Notes: generated by a model from the letters alone, not told the origin. A DNA stretch of 8,756 nucleotides from PVC group bacterium (GCA_003565195.1 PXCX01000075.1:1-8756); one strand, 5' to 3'. Shown: positions 1 through 8,032, numbered from the stretch's first letter. Numbers and translations: made by a program.

Positions 1-1301
1 CCCGCCATAATCTTGGTGTCGCCGTCCGGGATAAATGTTTCCGTGTCGGCGCGTTGATAAGCCAACAAAAGCGTACCGCGCGGCATCCGCTGTTGGCGCA
101 ATGAACGCCCAATTAAACGCGATCCTTTGGGGACGTGCGCTTCAATGATTTCCATCCCGTGCTGCTCCATTACAATCACGGAAGCGATATTGCCGGCGCG
201 TACATGCTCGAGGATTTTACCAACGGCAACCTGTTGCGGTAAAACAATCGTGTCGATACCCGTACGCTGGACCAGCGGCGCAAGATGGGCGCGGTATAAA
301 GCAACCACCGAAAGACGGATTCCGAACGATTTGGCATGCAGCGCCGCGATCAGATTATCCTCCTGGTCCGCCGTCACGGCAACATAGGCATCCGAATCGG
401 CGATGTGCTCCTCCTCGAAGACGCCCTGCTCGGCCGGTTCCCCGCATAGCACCAGGGTTGACTTTAAATGGTCCGCCAGCAGGGCGGCGCGTTGCGTATC
501 CGGCTCGATCAGTTTTACGTTCAGATTGGATTGTTCCAGCATTTCCGCCAGATACCATCCCATCGAACCGCCCCCGAATATCGTTACATCACGGATCGGT
601 TTGAGCCGTGCCGGGGGAACGAACAGATCCAGTACATCGTTTAAACAATCTGCCAGCGTCGCCACGTAGAGGGTGTCGCCCGGTTCCAAAACATCGGAGG
701 CCGCAGGAACACGGGCGGTGCCCTGATGCACACGGGTCGCGATCAAAAAAGATAACCCGCGTTCCAGCCGTTCGTTCCCGATCCGTACCAGATCCCATCC
801 GTTGACCGGCGCATCCGCCGTGACCGGAATACTGACCAGCGCGACATCCCCGCCAAAGAACCAATCCACATCCACGGTCCCGGGGCAGCGGATCAAATCC
901 ATGATTTTGCGGGCACATAATTCTTCCGGATGAATCACGGCATGAATCAGGGTTGGTTTATCGGTTAACAACCGGCCGTGTGTGCGGATATCAATCCGAC
1001 GGATACGGGCTACGCGCCGGACTTCCGGCGCCAGCCGCGCCGCGAACAGGCAGGCGGCAATGTTGGCTTCATCACTGTTGGTTCCCGCCACCAGCAGCTC
1101 GGCATGTTTAAGGCCCGCCGCCAACAAAATATCGGGATCCGCGGCGTTACCGCGAATCACCTGGATATCGTTGTCATCCTCGTCAATCTGGTCAGCCCGT
1201 TCAACGTCGGCCTCCACAAGGATGACCTCGCGGTTTTCGCGACTGAGACTCAGCGCAATATGGTATCCGATTTCGCCCGCACCTAAAATGATAATATTCA
1301 T
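1..1301 (-). CDS. trkA: TrkA-type potassium uptake regulator, NAD-binding, 3' end cut off by window
   Basis: Cytoplasmic regulatory subunit of a Trk/Ktr-type potassium uptake system; it binds NAD(H) and gates the TrkH-like membrane channel. The frame is open from the ATG at 1301 to the window edge, giving 433 codons; full-length TrkA is about 450-460 residues, so only the last 15-25 are missing. Two RCK halves are visible. The first Rossmann unit has GAGEIG at residues 7-12 with acidic E30 at the end of the second strand. The second has GGGSMG at 243-248 with acidic E266. Each is followed by an RCK_C-like region (about 140-225, ending in EPGDTLYV, and 372 onward, with PDGDT). The start overlaps the stop of the upstream oxidoreductase by 4 nt (ATGA), with only a weak AAGG 10 nt upstream, so translation is probably coupled. 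The expected partner trkH is not in the window. Family assignment is firm; physiological pairing is inferred. Confidence 0.93.
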   Translation of the reverse strand, partial: MNIIILGAGEIGYHIALSLSRENREVILVEADVERADQIDEDDNDIQVIRGNAADPDILLAAGLKHAELLVAGTNSDEANIAACLFAARLAPEVRRVARIRRIDIRTHGRLLTDKPTLIHAVIHPEELCARKIMDLIRCPGTVDVDWFFGGDVALVSIPVTADAPVNGWDLVRIGNERLERGLSFLIATRVHQGTARVPAASDVLEPGDTLYVATLADCLNDVLDLFVPPARLKPIRDVTIFGGGSMGWYLAEMLEQSNLNVKLIEPDTQRAALLADHLKSTLVLCGEPAEQGVFEEEHIADSDAYVAVTADQEDNLIAALHAKSFGIRLSVVALYRAHLAPLVQRTGIDTIVLPQQVAVGKILEHVRAGNIASVIVMEQHGMEIIEAHVPKGSRLIGRSLRQQRMPRGTLLLAYQRADTETFIPDGDTKIMA

Positions 1302-2491
1302 CGTCTTACAACCTTAAGAACATCGCGCGTGAAATACTGGATGATCTGTTTCGGGACGGCTGGTACTTTAACAGGCATTGCCTTGCGGCGCAGTGAAAGC
1401 GTGGCAGAGCAGCCGGCGGCTACGCTGTAGCGGGCCGCGATGGCCGATGTCTTGATCTTGGTTTCGCCGCGGATATAACGGATGAATTCATCCACGATCC
1501 GCGGATCGGCGCCGCCGTGACCACCCGTGTCGTGCGGTATGAAAAACTGTTCGTCTCCGTAGGGTTGATAGTGCGCCCGCTTATTCCATAGCCGGACCAC
1601 GCTTCCGCCGGGACTGTTCCCGAAATTCTCGATGCGTCCTTTTGTGCCGATAATGGTATAATTTCGCCAAGCATCAGGGGTGTAATTGCACTGCTGGTAG
1701 GATGCGAAGACGCCATTATCGAGATGCATCATCATCATGGACAAATCCTCCACGTTGATTACCGGGTTCAACCCCTTCTGACTCAGTGGCGGCCAGTTAG
1801 CCGTATGCCAACTGGCGTCTCCGCGCTCGTTCTTAGGATGCCGGTCGGTGATTTTGTCGTAAACGGTCAAACCTCCCATGGCGCTTACCAGCCGGCTGTA
1901 TCCGCCGCAAAGCCAATGCAGGATGTCGATATCGTGGGCTCCTTTCTGGAGCAGCAGGCCGGTGGATTTTGACCGTTCGGCATGCCAGTCCTTGAAATAG
2001 GCATCGCCACCGTATGCTACAAAATGCCTGCACCAGCCAGCCTTGACTTCTCCGATCGCGCCCTGGTCAATCAGCTCCTTCATCCGATTGGTGAAAGCCA
2101 TGTGCCGCATGTTGTGTCCGACATATAACTTGACTTTGTTCCGATAGGCCGCGCGCAGCATCCGGTCACAACCCGCGATGGTAATCGCCATCGGTTTTTC
2201 GACGTAAACCGATTTGCCGGCATTCAACGCGGCGATCGCTTGTTTCTCATGCAGAAAATCGGGTGATGCGATGAATACGGCATCGATATCGTCCCTTGCA
2301 ACCAGTTTGCGATAGTCACGGGTCAGGAATACGTCGGCACCATACTTTTGACGGAAATTTTCGAGCGGTTCCTTACGCACATCACATGCCGCCGTCAAAT
2401 AAACATTGTTATCCGGTTGATGCGCGTGTCCAGCCAATCCGCCCCGGCCGCCGGCGCCGATAACGCCGATTCTGAGTTTCTTCCGTCCCAT
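1298..2491 (-). CDS. Gfo/Idh/MocA family NAD(P)-dependent oxidoreductase (first copy)
   Basis: Predicted cytoplasmic sugar or sugar-derivative dehydrogenase, 397 residues, a normal family length. The N-terminal Rossmann fold has GAGGRG at residues 12-17. The family EKP motif is at 98-100 (VEKPMAIT), whose lysine is normally catalytic. The second-domain motif KGAHDIDILHW (183-193) carries the usual catalytic His186 and Asp189-type positions. A GGHGGADPRIVDEF stretch at 323-336 forms the C-terminal substrate-side signature often seen in this family. GH109 glycosidases share this fold and a similar GHGG motif, so an NAD-dependent glycosidase is a possible alternative. The ATG at 2491 has AGGAGG at 2500-2505, 8 nt upstream. 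No signal peptide is seen. It lies 154 nt after the cardiolipin synthase gene and overlaps trkA by 4 nt. It belongs to a clearly different subfamily from the oxidoreductase at 6864-8018 and is not a recent duplicate. The substrate cannot be read from the sequence. Confidence 0.9.
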   Translation of the reverse strand: MGRKKLRIGVIGAGGRGGLAGHAHQPDNNVYLTAACDVRKEPLENFRQKYGADVFLTRDYRKLVARDDIDAVFIASPDFLHEKQAIAALNAGKSVYVEKPMAITIAGCDRMLRAAYRNKVKLYVGHNMRHMAFTNRMKELIDQGAIGEVKAGWCRHFVAYGGDAYFKDWHAERSKSTGLLLQKGAHDIDILHWLCGGYSRLVSAMGGLTVYDKITDRHPKNERGDASWHTANWPPLSQKGLNPVINVEDLSMMMMHLDNGVFASYQQCNYTPDAWRNYTIIGTKGRIENFGNSPGGSVVRLWNKRAHYQPYGDEQFFIPHDTGGHGGADPRIVDEFIRYIRGETKIKTSAIAARYSVAAGCSATLSLRRKAMPVKVPAVPKQIIQYFTRDVLKVVRR

Positions 2492-2499
2492 AATGTTTG

Positions 2500-2505
2500 C
2501 CTCCT
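2500..2505 (-). promoter_or_regulatory. Ribosome binding site of the first Gfo/Idh gene
   Basis: AGGAGG on the minus strand, 8 nt before the ATG at 2491. It fixes this start, and gives this gene its own translation signal after the 154-nt gap. Confidence 0.75.
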
Positions 2506-2527
2506 GTTAATCCAAATTTAAATAACA

Positions 2528-2557
2528 ATACTAAAAAAGTGTCGGCCGCTCCTTCAA
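2528..2557 (-). promoter_or_regulatory. Weak sigma70-like promoter candidate before Gfo/Idh-trkA
   Basis: On the minus strand TTGAAG (2552-2557) and TAGTAT (2528-2533) are separated by 18 nt in an A/T-rich stretch 37 nt upstream of the ATG at 2491. Each hexamer matches consensus at four positions. Its location in the only sizeable gap between the minus-strand genes supports a separate transcription unit for the oxidoreductase and trkA, but read-through from upstream is equally possible. Confidence 0.3.
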
Positions 2558-2579
2558 AAGAGAACAACCCGATTAAATG

Positions 2580-2637
2580 GGGGCGCCAGTATGCCAAGCA
2601 CGAATGACGAAATACCGACGCACGAGATATGCGCCCC
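2580..2637. repeat. 7-bp perfect inverted repeat with long loop, after cardiolipin synthase
   Basis: GGGGCGC (2580-2586) and GCGCCCC (2631-2637) are perfect inverted copies 44 nt apart, lying just past the stop codon of the cardiolipin synthase gene. The location suits a 3' transcript structure, but no T-run follows on the minus strand, so it is not a standard intrinsic terminator. It may be chance in GC-rich DNA. Confidence 0.3.
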
Positions 2638-2645
2638 TCGCTATG

Positions 2646-4148
2646 TTACAGCATCGGAGAGAAAAGATGGCAGAAATTCTCCAGAAAACGATGTCGTTGC
2701 GGCCTTTGGCGCCAGGCATGTAATTCCAATTCATCGCTCTGCGCAATATCTTCCCATATAATTTCCTTGAGTTTGCCGATCAGTTTCGAGTCGTAAACGG
2801 CGAGATTGGTTTCGTAACTGAGCCGCAGGCTGCGGGCATCGAAATTGGCGCTGCCGATCAGGGCAACGGTATCGTCGATAACCATGGCCTTGGAATGCAT
2901 GAAAGGGGGACGGCGTTCATGAATGCGTACCCCGCTGTCCATAAGTTCATCGTACAGAACACGGCCAGCCCAGGCGGCAATCGGATGATTATTCTTGCGC
3001 GGCACAATCAGGCGGGTTTCGACACCCCGTTGGGCGGCGCTTTGCAGTGCGCGCGACAGAAACAACGGCGGGATGAAGTACGGCGTCACAATAATAATCT
3101 GGCGGCGTGCGGCCGTGATGGCGCTGAAGAAAACATCGGACACGGTCTCGTTTTCCGAAGGTGTCGGTCCGCTATTGATCAATCTGACGAGGGCTTTGCC
3201 GGCGCGGGCGATATCGGGAAACAGCGCAGTGCTCAGAAGCGTATTCGGTTCGGCATCGGCCATGAAGTGCCAGTCGCGCAAGAAAGCATATTGTAACTCC
3301 TGTACGATCGGGCCATGCACCGCGAAATGATAATCGCGAATGGCGTTGCGACGGCGACGCGTGACGTGCGCCGCCTGAAGATTGATGCCGCCGATAAAAG
3401 CGCGGCGGCCGTCGACAAGAAGCAGTTTGCGATGATTACGCAGATTGATATGAAATTGTGCCCGCAACGGGCGCGCATGCGTCCATCTACAGATTTCCAT
3501 ATTGGGAACGTTACGATAGCGCCGGAAAAAGCCACTGACCACGGCGAACGTCGAACCCAACGTGTCATAAAGCACGCGTACCGTAACCCCTTCAGCAGCC
3601 CGTTTTGCCAGGCGATTCATGAATTCGCGCCCGACCCGATCATTACTGATAATAAACGTTTGCACGTGAATATGATTCTTGGCTTGATCGATGGCTTGCA
3701 GCATCGCGGGGAACGCTTCATCCCCGGTAATCAACGGTTTCAAGCGGTTGCCGTCCAGCAACGGATAATCCCGTAAACGATGATCCATGGCACGGTTAAG
3801 TTCACGGGCAAAATCGGTGTGCGGTTCGGTCGCAAGCGATTGGGGAACTGCCCGCCAATAGGCCAGTTCGGTGCCTTTTTCGCGATATAAACGTTCGCGC
3901 TGCAAGCGTTGATCGGACCATTCCTTGTGATCGGCACGCTTCGAAATCCGGTTGATCCCGAATAACCAGAATACGATCGCGCCGACCACCGGGAATGACC
4001 AGACCACAAACAACCACAGCAGCGCCGACGTCGGTTCACGCCGGTTACTCAAAATATTGACCAGAACCGCCAGGAACAAGGCCAGATGCAGTGCCGAACC
4101 CAGCGACAACCAAGGCAACAGATCGGACCAAGTAAACACGGCATTCAT
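2646..4148 (-). CDS. cls: Cardiolipin synthase, phospholipase D superfamily
   Basis: Membrane enzyme that joins two phosphatidylglycerol molecules into cardiolipin plus glycerol. From the ATG at 4148 the protein has 500 residues, close to the roughly 480-500 usual for bacterial ClsA. Two N-terminal membrane segments lie at about 12-32 and 42-63, separated by a short basic/polar turn. Two HKD motifs follow: H239-x-K241-x4-D246, in a context leading to GGIN, and H418-x-K420-x4-D425, leading to GSANFD; both catalytic halves look intact. An in-frame TTG at 4178 would add ten residues and overlap the permease stop by 4 nt, but the ATG at 4148 has AGGTG at 4156-4160 with a 7-nt spacer and gives the usual N-terminus, so it is preferred. 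It follows the permease gene by 26 nt and so is probably cotranscribed with it and the sugar genes, an unusual grouping. Confidence 0.93.
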   Translation of the reverse strand: MNAVFTWSDLLPWLSLGSALHLALFLAVLVNILSNRREPTSALLWLFVVWSFPVVGAIVFWLFGINRISKRADHKEWSDQRLQRERLYREKGTELAYWRAVPQSLATEPHTDFARELNRAMDHRLRDYPLLDGNRLKPLITGDEAFPAMLQAIDQAKNHIHVQTFIISNDRVGREFMNRLAKRAAEGVTVRVLYDTLGSTFAVVSGFFRRYRNVPNMEICRWTHARPLRAQFHINLRNHRKLLLVDGRRAFIGGINLQAAHVTRRRRNAIRDYHFAVHGPIVQELQYAFLRDWHFMADAEPNTLLSTALFPDIARAGKALVRLINSGPTPSENETVSDVFFSAITAARRQIIIVTPYFIPPLFLSRALQSAAQRGVETRLIVPRKNNHPIAAWAGRVLYDELMDSGVRIHERRPPFMHSKAMVIDDTVALIGSANFDARSLRLSYETNLAVYDSKLIGKLKEIIWEDIAQSDELELHAWRQRPQRHRFLENFCHLFSPML

Positions 4149-4155
4149 GATTTTA

Positions 4156-4160
4156 CACCT
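4156..4160 (-). promoter_or_regulatory. Ribosome binding site supporting the cardiolipin synthase start
   Basis: AGGTG on the minus strand, 7 nt before the ATG at 4148. It favours this start over the upstream in-frame TTG at 4178. Confidence 0.6.
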
Positions 4161-4174
4161 GAAATATAAGCCAC

Positions 4175-5842
4175 TCAATATTCGCGAACTTGTAACGCCC
4201 GGTACCCCAGGCGAAGCGGAACGGCCACTGCGATCACGGTCAGCAACACCAACCAGATCCAGGCCGCGGTAAGCGGATGGTTCCAGCCTAATTCCGCGCG
4301 GATCACGGTTTGAAAACGTTCAATCACAACAAACGGTAAAATCGCGCAGAGCATGAACGCCAGACTTAACACCAGGTTAAGTGTCCCGCCAAAGCCGGAA
4401 ACGATGGCCGCCGGATTCGATTGCCGTAAATCCATGAAGAGGGCTCCAAGCCCGACCGATAACCCGGTGAAGGCTGACGCCGTCATGGCGCCGACCCCGA
4501 TTGCAATCAGATGGATCTGGGGGGATACGTTAAGCATCCGGCTGGAAATCATCATTAAACTGATACTGACAATCAGGTTGGCGCTCAAAGCGACGGCGAC
4601 TTTGGCGAGCAGGATGCGTCCGCGCGAAACCGGCGCCAACCCCAGCAGCCAGAAAGCCTGGCCTTCGAGACTGAGTTGAGGGAAAATGAAACGCGAGCTC
4701 AACGAACACATGACCGTCGCCAGACTGAACATATTCAGAAACGCAATTGTTGAACGCCAGGCTTCCGGCAAAAAATGATAATTCAGCGTACGCAAATTGG
4801 CAAAATACAAGCCAAGCAACCCAAAGAAAATCAAGCATTGTGACCATTGTGCCGGATCCCGCAAAAATGTACGGATATCCTTGACTATCATGGCACGCAC
4901 CGCCGGTGAAAACCCGACCAGCAAACGCCGCCATACCTGTCCGGACGCCCGCGGTCCGCGGGCGTGGCGACCGGTCGCCGGCGTTATGGCCCGTTGCCAT
5001 GCGACCTGAAACCAGCGGCCACCCGGCCATTCGATCAATAACCCCGTGATCACGGCATACCACGCGAGCACATTCCAGAACATGATACCGCGCATCCATT
5101 CGCCTTTCGAAAAACTTAAAATGCCTTCCGCCATCCATGCCGGCGGAAGCGAGGGATTGGCTGCCAGTCGGAATCCGGGGACCAGTTGAGCCAGCATAAA
5201 CAGGCTTTCGTCGTCCACCCGTTGCGGCCGCCACCAGAACCATCCGGCGATCAGAAGCGCGGCGGCCAGCGAGCCCAGCATATATTTCCTGAATTTGGAT
5301 CGTGCCGTCAGTCGTGTGATCGCCAGGGTTATAAGAGTCCCGATGCCGGCGCATAGCAGCAGAAACGGCACGGCCATCACCAGAGTCCAGAAGGTCAACC
5401 ACAGGCTCAACGCCTGGTATCTCGCGTAGGCCAGGGTGAACGGCAGGATAATGAAAATAAAAGCCCAAGACGCTAAACCGGCCGATTCGACGGCTTTATA
5501 TAAAGTCATGGCGCCGGAAGGAACGGGATGAACCTTCAGAAACAGCAGCTCCGAGGAACGGAAAAGGGTGGTATAGGCGGTAATCGCTCCCGATACAATC
5601 AGCATCAGTGCCATGGCCAGAAAAAACATGGCAAACAGGCGCGGCAAAATCATCACGCCGGCTTGACCAAGACCGTCAAGCATCCGGAACCCGCGGGCGA
5701 AAAGAAATTGTAGCGAGGCCAACAATCCCACCGCAAAGATCAGAATAAATCCTGTTTTGAAGCGGGATTGCCGGCGCAAGACACGATGCCAGTTTCGGAT
5801 TAAACGCAAACGGTTTTTAAGTAAAACGGTCAGCGGCGACAT
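4175..5842 (-). CDS. Large ABC-2-like transporter permease, about 12 membrane segments
   Basis: Integral inner-membrane protein of 555 residues resembling the 'putative ABC exporter / ABC_tran_2-like' permeases. Hydrophobic segments lie roughly at 30-49, 67-91, 122-140, 146-176, 188-204, 253-270, 336-350, 363-382, 410-432, 444-468, 483-506 and 524-544. A polar, basic stretch at about 275-330 separates two halves. Each half carries a similar patch just after a membrane segment: SSELLFLKVHPVPSGAMTLYK (about 96-116) and LEGQAFWLLGLAPVSRGRIL (about 392-411). This suggests internal duplication of an ABC-2-type unit and a coupling element for an ATPase. No ATP-binding subunit is present in the window, although such permeases need one. 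The ATG at 5842 has only a weak AGG upstream; it lies 12 nt after the isomerase-like gene, so translation is probably coupled. The substrate is unknown. Confidence 0.8.
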   Translation of the reverse strand: MSPLTVLLKNRLRLIRNWHRVLRRQSRFKTGFILIFAVGLLASLQFLFARGFRMLDGLGQAGVMILPRLFAMFFLAMALMLIVSGAITAYTTLFRSSELLFLKVHPVPSGAMTLYKAVESAGLASWAFIFIILPFTLAYARYQALSLWLTFWTLVMAVPFLLLCAGIGTLITLAITRLTARSKFRKYMLGSLAAALLIAGWFWWRPQRVDDESLFMLAQLVPGFRLAANPSLPPAWMAEGILSFSKGEWMRGIMFWNVLAWYAVITGLLIEWPGGRWFQVAWQRAITPATGRHARGPRASGQVWRRLLVGFSPAVRAMIVKDIRTFLRDPAQWSQCLIFFGLLGLYFANLRTLNYHFLPEAWRSTIAFLNMFSLATVMCSLSSRFIFPQLSLEGQAFWLLGLAPVSRGRILLAKVAVALSANLIVSISLMMISSRMLNVSPQIHLIAIGVGAMTASAFTGLSVGLGALFMDLRQSNPAAIVSGFGGTLNLVLSLAFMLCAILPFVVIERFQTVIRAELGWNHPLTAAWIWLVLLTVIAVAVPLRLGYRALQVREY

Positions 5843-5854
5843 GAGTTGCCTGGA

Positions 5855-6844
5855 TCAGGCGAACGCTTCATCAAAGACACGGTCCGATCGCGGGAAATCC
5901 AGATCATGCAGGAACCGGCAGGCTTCCGCCGCGCCGAATTCACGATCCATGGCTGCGTCTTCCCATTCGACCGATAACGGACCGCGATAGTTGATCACAT
6001 TGAGTTCGCGGATAATGGCTTCGAAATCGACATCGCCGCGTCCAAGACTCCGGAAATCCCAGCCTCGTCCCGGATTGCCGAAGTTCAGATGCGATGCCAG
6101 AATACCGCTTTCCCCGTCAAGGGTTACGGCGGCGTCCTTCATATGAACATGATAGATACGTTTTGCGAAAACCCGTAAAAACTTTACCGGATCCACCATT
6201 TGCCATTGCAAATGGCTGGGATCGAAATTGAATCCGAAAGCTTTACGGTTCTTCAAAACTTTAAGCGCCCGCTGAGCGGTGACGATGTCGAACGCGATTT
6301 CGGTCGGATGCACTTCGAGCGCAAATCGCACCTTGCATTCGTCAAAGACGTCCAGAATCGGGTTCCACAAATCGGCAAACCGTTTGAAGCCGTCCTCGAT
6401 CATTTCCTCGCTGACCGGCGGGAAACTGTAGAGCATATGCCAGATCGGCGAGCCGGTAAATCCGTTGACGACATTCACCCCGATATTGCGGGCGGCGCGA
6501 GCCGTGTTTTTCATTGATTTGATCGCCCATTTACGTTTGGCTTCCGGTTTCCCGTGGCAGGACGGCGGCGCAAAAGCGTCCGAGCGCGCATCCAAGTTGG
6601 GATCGGCCACCAGTTGACCGGCCAGATGATTGCTGATGGCGAACACTTTCAGTCCGTGTTGCGCCAGCAGATCAACCCGGCTCTGGGCGTATTTCTTGCT
6701 TACCGCGGCCTTGTCGACATCGACATGGTCGCCCCAGCAAGCCAGTTCCAATCCTTCATATCCCCAAGCGGCGGCTTTGGCGGCCAGCTCTTCGAGCGGG
6801 ATATCCGCGAACTGTCCCGTAAATAATGTAACCGGTCGTGACAT
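5855..6844 (-). CDS. Sugar phosphate isomerase/epimerase-like TIM-barrel protein
   Basis: Cytoplasmic 329-residue protein of the xylose isomerase-like TIM-barrel superfamily (AP endonuclease 2 family). Strand-end residues fit the usual divalent-metal site: E177 in ALEVHP, D208 in FNFDPSH, H234 in YHVHMKD (with H232), and E293 in SVEWED. N-terminal features include LACWGDH at about 34-40 and SNHL at 71-74. There is no signal peptide. AAGGAGGT at 6850-6857, 5 nt before the ATG at 6844, fixes the start. It begins 19 nt after the oxidoreductase stop. In related loci such a protein acts on the keto-sugar made by the neighbouring dehydrogenase, as an epimerase, dehydratase or (C-)glycoside lyase; which applies here cannot be told from the sequence. 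Members of this superfamily are often annotated 'isomerase' without biochemical proof. Confidence 0.87.
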   Translation of the reverse strand: MSRPVTLFTGQFADIPLEELAAKAAAWGYEGLELACWGDHVDVDKAAVSKKYAQSRVDLLAQHGLKVFAISNHLAGQLVADPNLDARSDAFAPPSCHGKPEAKRKWAIKSMKNTARAARNIGVNVVNGFTGSPIWHMLYSFPPVSEEMIEDGFKRFADLWNPILDVFDECKVRFALEVHPTEIAFDIVTAQRALKVLKNRKAFGFNFDPSHLQWQMVDPVKFLRVFAKRIYHVHMKDAAVTLDGESGILASHLNFGNPGRGWDFRSLGRGDVDFEAIIRELNVINYRGPLSVEWEDAAMDREFGAAEACRFLHDLDFPRSDRVFDEAFA

Positions 6845-6863
6845 AATCTACCTCCTTATGGTG

Positions 6864-8018
6864 TCATTGCTTGATTGCGATCCATTTTTGTTTCGAATAC
6901 CCGGCCCGGACCACGGTCTCCAGAAATGCCATACCACGAACACCGTCCTGTACGGTAGGATAATCGACCTTGGCTTGATTGACTTTTCGGCCGGCCAACC
7001 GTTTGCGCAACGCTTCGGCAAAGTTACGGTACAGGTTGGCGAATCCTTCAAGGAATCCTTCGGGGTGGCCGGGCGGAATACGGGCGGCACCGGCCGCCGC
7101 CGCGCTGATAAACGGGGTGGCCGTACGGCGTAATTCACGCGGTTTATCGCTCCAATCGACCACCAGCGTATTCGGTTCCTGTTGATGCCATTCAAGCGCG
7201 CCTTTTTCGCAGAATACCCGGATATTCAATCCGTTTTCGCGGCCAATCGCGATCTGGCTGGCCCAGAGAACGCCGCGCGCGCCACCATGAAAACGCAGCA
7301 GGACACTGCCGTCGTCGTCCAGTTTACGGCCTTTGACAAAGGTGTTAAGGTCGGCACACATTTCCTTGATGCGACATCCGGTAACATATTCGGCAAGGTT
7401 TTCAGCGTGCGACCCGATGTCGCCCATGCAGCAACTGACGCCGGCCCGTTTGGGATCGGTGCGCCAGCCGGCCTGTTTGTTATCCTTTTCGAGCGCCGTC
7501 GCCAACCAGCCTTGCGGATATTCCACGACCAGGCGCCGGACTTTCCCCATGGCGCCGCCACGAACCAGGTCGCGCGCTTCCTTAACCATCGGATAACCGG
7601 TGTAATTGTGGGTCAAACAGAACAGCAACCCGGTATCCGCAACTTTTTTCTCGAGTTTTTTGGCGTCCGCCAGGGTTAGCGTCATCGGTTTGTCACAAAC
7701 CACATCGAACCCGGCGTCCAAGGCTGCCATGGCGATCGCGAAATGGCTGTCGTTGGGCGTGACAATCGTTACGAAATCCATCCGCTCGCCTTGCGGCAAA
7801 GCCGCTTCGTCCGCCAGCATTTGCTGGTAACCGGCGTATATCCGGTCGTTCGGCAAAAACAAATCCCGGCCACTGGCCTTGGAGTTTTTAGCGCTGCGAC
7901 TGAATGCACCGCAGACCAACTCGATCTGGCCGTCCAGTTGCGCCGCGATCCGGTGAACGCCACCTATCATGGCACCCCGGCCGCCGCCGATCATTCCCAT
8001 GCGTAACTTTCTTTGCAT
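6864..8018 (-). CDS. Gfo/Idh/MocA family NAD(P)-dependent oxidoreductase (second copy), first gene of the operon
   Basis: Predicted cytoplasmic dehydrogenase of 384 residues acting on a sugar, polyol or glycoside. The Rossmann nucleotide-binding loop is IGGGRGAMIGGVH at 10-22. The EKP motif appears as CDKP (108-111), keeping the catalytic lysine K110. GDIGSH at 199-204 followed by AENLAEYVTG gives the conserved catalytic-region histidine H204. The C-terminal part includes PPGHPEGFLEGFANLYRNF (about 315-333), a stretch typical of one Gfo/Idh subgroup that commonly neighbours TIM-barrel isomerases. The frame runs upstream to a TTG at 8117, but that would overlap the candidate promoter. The ATG at 8018 has AAGGAGGA at 8025-8032 and starts directly at the fold, so it is preferred. 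It leads a tight operon with the isomerase-like gene 19 nt downstream. By analogy with levoglucosan or 3-keto-glycoside pathways it may make a keto-sugar, but the substrate is inferred only. Confidence 0.9.
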   Translation of the reverse strand: MQRKLRMGMIGGGRGAMIGGVHRIAAQLDGQIELVCGAFSRSAKNSKASGRDLFLPNDRIYAGYQQMLADEAALPQGERMDFVTIVTPNDSHFAIAMAALDAGFDVVCDKPMTLTLADAKKLEKKVADTGLLFCLTHNYTGYPMVKEARDLVRGGAMGKVRRLVVEYPQGWLATALEKDNKQAGWRTDPKRAGVSCCMGDIGSHAENLAEYVTGCRIKEMCADLNTFVKGRKLDDDGSVLLRFHGGARGVLWASQIAIGRENGLNIRVFCEKGALEWHQQEPNTLVVDWSDKPRELRRTATPFISAAAAGAARIPPGHPEGFLEGFANLYRNFAEALRKRLAGRKVNQAKVDYPTVQDGVRGMAFLETVVRAGYSKQKWIAIKQ

Positions 8019-8024
8019 CACGGT

Positions 8025-8032
8025 TCCTCCTT
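8025..8032 (-). promoter_or_regulatory. Ribosome binding site fixing the start of the second Gfo/Idh gene
   Basis: AAGGAGGA on the minus strand, 6 nt before the ATG at 8018. It decides against the longer reading from a TTG at 8117. Confidence 0.8.

Noticed and set aside
2895..3776. Plus-strand open frames of 111-153 codons opposite cardiolipin synthase
   Set aside because: They lie antisense to a gene with both HKD motifs intact and have no recognisable domains or good ribosome sites.
4149..4178. TTG start of cardiolipin synthase overlapping the permease stop by 4 nt
   Set aside because: Possible, but the ATG at 4148 has a proper AGGTG at good spacing and gives the usual N-terminus.
4530..5468. 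312-codon minus-strand frame inside the permease gene
   Set aside because: It lies in another frame of the same strand within a gene with clear membrane segments; its composition is that of an out-of-frame shadow.
6630..7679. Plus-strand open frames of about 165 codons opposite the isomerase-like and oxidoreductase genes
   Set aside because: They are antisense to strongly supported genes and contain no family motifs; they are products of the GC-rich codon pattern.
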